DNA from: Sphingobacterium sp. lm-10 | Lineage (GTDB): Bacteria > Bacteroidota > Bacteroidia > Sphingobacteriales > Sphingobacteriaceae | NCBI RefSeq assembly: GCF_023554555.1 | Contig: NZ_JAMJWC010000001.1 | Span: 248,001-312,000 of the forward strand | DNA: 64,000 nt | Reading direction: 5' to 3' | Shown: positions 62,051 to 64,000 of the stretch, piece after piece | Numbering within the stretch: position 1 is the stretch's first letter | Layout: each line of letters starts with the position of its first letter | Translations under genes and position numbers: made by a program | The notes under the pieces: generated by a model | Database searches by the model: none | Told to the model about the DNA's origin: nothing | Seen by the model: only the letters and a program-made list of their open reading frames with translations

Positions 62051-63301
62051 ATGTTACGATCAAGCAAACTATCAGAAGACTGGGTAGTCGTTATTTTAGG
62101 TATGGGGATTATCTTGCTGGCTTTAGCCGGGATTATTATTCCGAAACCAACCTTCGGCTGGACTTCGGGGGAACAACTCACAAATACGGTATTCTCCTCT
62201 GATAATTTGTATCGCATCATGATGCAGTTCTGCATTACTTTTGGTATTGCCATTGCAGGTGCTATTTTGTTGAAAAAACCGCTAAAATCTTTAATGATCG
62301 TTTTCCCGATCGTATTTTTCCTAACCATTTTAGCGCTTGCTATTGCAGGGAATAACTGGATTCAGGAGTATAATCTAGAGGCTGTTATTTTCAGTTTAGG
62401 AATCGGATTGGCGATCAGTAACCTTTTTCACCTACCAGATTGGTTTAGGGAATCCCTCAATACAGAACTCTACGTAAAGATCGGTCTCGTCCTGTTGGGT
62501 ACCACGGTGATCTTTCGGGATATCTTGAAAGCCGGATCCTTGGGATTGATTCAAGCATTGGTGGTGGTAATTTCCGTTTGGTATTTTGCTTTCTGGGTTT
62601 GTAGTAAGCTAAAAATCGATAAAGAGATGTCACTCATGCTCTCCAGTGCCGTATCGATCTGCGGTGTATCTGCTGCGATTGCCACCTCTGGTGCGATACA
62701 AGGAGATAGCAAAAAGCTTTCTTACGTAATCTCTCTAGTGTTAATCACTGCGATTCCCATGATGATCTTTATGCCCTACATGGCAGATTGGATGGGACTT
62801 TCGCAGGAAGTGACGGGTGCCTGGCTAGGTGGTAGTATCGATACTACGGGCGCCGTAGTGGCTTCTGGTTCTCTAGTAGGTGAGGAGGCGTTGAAGATCA
62901 GTACTATCGTGAAATTCTCTCAAAATGTGTTGCTCGGGATTGCTGCATTTTGTATTAGCGTATACTGGACCTATGCAAAATCTGTAGATGATGAAACGAA
63001 AAGGGAGAAGCCCACTGCGAAAGTGATCTGGGAACGTTTTCCAAAATTTGTCGTGGGTTTCGTAGCGGCATCATTGCTTTTTTCTTTTGTGGTACCGCAG
63101 GTACAGATCGATGCGGTAAAAGATAGTTTGAAAAGCTTGCAGGGATTGTGGTTTGTTTTAGCTTTTACATCGATAGGGCTAGAAACCAACTTCAAAGATC
63201 TGTTTCAGCATAATAATAAGAAGCCATTGTATGCCTTTTTGATTGCTCAAACATTCAATGTCATCGTCACTTTATTGATTGCATTGGTATTGTTCAGATA
63301 G
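62051..63301 (+). CDS. YeiH/UPF0324-family membrane protein (putative sulfate exporter family)
   Basis: A 416-residue inner-membrane protein with about 10-11 helices. 'CGVSAAIATSGAIQGDSKKLSYVISLVLITAIPMM' and 'GAWLGGSIDTTGAVVASG' are hallmarks of the YeiH family, annotated as putative sulfate exporters without firm proof of substrate. It lies 55 bp after the porter gene; whether it belongs to the locus is unclear. Confidence 0.87.
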   Translation: MLRSSKLSEDWVVVILGMGIILLALAGIIIPKPTFGWTSGEQLTNTVFSSDNLYRIMMQFCITFGIAIAGAILLKKPLKSLMIVFPIVFFLTILALAIAGNNWIQEYNLEAVIFSLGIGLAISNLFHLPDWFRESLNTELYVKIGLVLLGTTVIFRDILKAGSLGLIQALVVVISVWYFAFWVCSKLKIDKEMSLMLSSAVSICGVSAAIATSGAIQGDSKKLSYVISLVLITAIPMMIFMPYMADWMGLSQEVTGAWLGGSIDTTGAVVASGSLVGEEALKISTIVKFSQNVLLGIAAFCISVYWTYAKSVDDETKREKPTAKVIWERFPKFVVGFVAASLLFSFVVPQVQIDAVKDSLKSLQGLWFVLAFTSIGLETNFKDLFQHNNKKPLYAFLIAQTFNVIVTLLIALVLFR

Positions 63302-63320
63302 TTGCTTAACGGGAAATAGT

Positions 63321-63354
63321 AAAAGGCCTGATAATCAAAATTATCAGGCCTTTT
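63321..63354. terminator. bidirectional terminator
   Basis: AAAAGGCCTGATAA - TCAAAA - TTATCAGGCCTTTT is a perfect 14-bp stem between convergent genes. Confidence 0.9.
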
Positions 63355-63376
63355 ATATGTTGCTTTTATGCAGCTT

Positions 63377-64000
63377 TTACCGCCACCCTAACCCTGGCGC
63401 TACATGTTCCAAGATGCTGGATAAGACATGTACATTATAATCTACGCCCAATGTATTGGGTATGGTTAATAGTAAGGTGTCTGCTTCTTGAATAGCCTCA
63501 TCCTGCGCTAATTCTTTAATGAGCTGATCTGGTTCTGCTGCATAGCTTCTACCAAAAATAGCGCGTTTGTCGGCCTCAATCATTCCTATTTTATCGCTCT
63601 TATCGTTTTCGTGTCCGAAATATAAACGATCCTGATCTGTGGTGATCGCAAATATAGAGCGGCTCACAGAAACCCGTGGCTCACCGGCATGACCCGCTTT
63701 TTTCCAAGCTTCGCGGTACAAACGAATTTGCTCTGCCTGTTGTATGTGAAATGGTTTTCCATTTTCATCGAATTTGAGTGTCGAGCTCTGTAAGTGCATG
63801 CCTTGCTCGGCTGCCCAGATGGCAGTAGCATTGGATGCGGCTCCCCACCAGATACGATCCCGTAATCCTGGTGCATAAGGTTCTAAACGAAGCAACCCGG
63901 GAGGATTTGGAAACATCGGATAGGGGTTAGGTTCTGCAAAACCCTCGCCTTTTAATTTATCCAAAAACTCCAATGCCTTACGTCGACCCATGTCTGCATC
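63377..64000 (-). CDS. LLM-class flavin-dependent oxidoreductase (partial)
   Basis: The frame is open to the window edge, so the N-terminus is missing; about 208 C-terminal residues are present. The luciferase-like fold is indicated by 'RIWWGAASNATAIWAAEQGMHLQSSTLKFDENG', 'QIRLYREAWKKAGH' and 'PRVSVSRSIFAITTDQD'. Members oxidise varied substrates with FMNH2 and oxygen or with F420. The substrate is unknown. Confidence 0.82.
   Translation of the reverse strand, partial: DADMGRRKALEFLDKLKGEGFAEPNPYPMFPNPPGLLRLEPYAPGLRDRIWWGAASNATAIWAAEQGMHLQSSTLKFDENGKPFHIQQAEQIRLYREAWKKAGHAGEPRVSVSRSIFAITTDQDRLYFGHENDKSDKIGMIEADKRAIFGRSYAAEPDQLIKELAQDEAIQEADTLLLTIPNTLGVDYNVHVLSSILEHVAPGLGWR

Overview
The window looks like chromosomal DNA of a Bacteroidota bacterium, most likely a Sphingobacteriaceae member (Sphingobacterium/Pedobacter type). 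The reasons are a SusC/SusD pair, an S46 dipeptidyl peptidase, many lipoproteins with a plain S/A-C lipobox, the small Bacteroidota families DUF5606 and DUF7009, and repeated TAnnTTTG -7 promoter boxes close to start codons with no strong Shine-Dalgarno sequences. Most of the window is ordinary core genome. I see no CRISPR array, rRNA, insertion sequence or phage gene. One tRNA gene (Arg, CCG) is present.

Layout. 0-5 kb: a small conserved protein, a DPP11-type peptidase, OxyR, riboflavin synthase and a GNAT acetyltransferase. 5-11 kb: a molybdoenzyme cluster (mobA, an OFA-family carrier, a YdeP-like formate dehydrogenase-type oxidoreductase, a DUF7009 protein, fdhD). 11-13 kb: an AT-rich, gene-poor stretch with a candidate small RNA and a lone alpha/beta hydrolase. 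13-15 kb: a two-gene radical-SAM DNA-repair-like unit. 15-23 kb: a long minus-strand run (DUF853 ATPase, nnr, ggt-like, metNIQ). 23-29 kb: rlmB, isoaspartyl peptidase, thioredoxin-like protein and an Fsr-like exporter, then a DEAD-box helicase and rpe. 30-35 kb: two aconitase genes in tandem. 35-40 kb: DUF5606, cyclophilin, radC, an M14 peptidase and rmuC. 40-45 kb: tRNA-Arg, a His-rich metal-related TonB receptor operon, and xerD.

The most unusual region is 44.9-48.2 kb. A 116-bp direct repeat, made of the first 32 codons of xerD plus 21 bp upstream, flanks about 3 kb of AT-rich DNA. The five differences between the repeat copies are all synonymous third-position transitions. The inserted segment holds two divergent genes: a clostripain-family (C11) peptidase and a protein of unknown function. 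Each has an obvious lipoprotein signal peptide that is cut off from its body, one by an in-frame TAA and the other by a one-base frameshift next to T8/T7 homopolymers.

48-64 kb: fabV, an MFS exporter, DUF1543, then a polysaccharide utilisation locus (GH1, LacI regulator, SusC, SusD, GH130 lipoprotein, ROK kinase, sugar porter). An 18-bp perfect palindrome in front of susC is a likely operator for the adjacent LacI protein. The locus probably imports a short beta-mannoside, cleaves it in the periplasm, takes the monosaccharide into the cytoplasm and phosphorylates it. A YeiH-type membrane protein and the truncated end of a luciferase-like oxidoreductase close the window.
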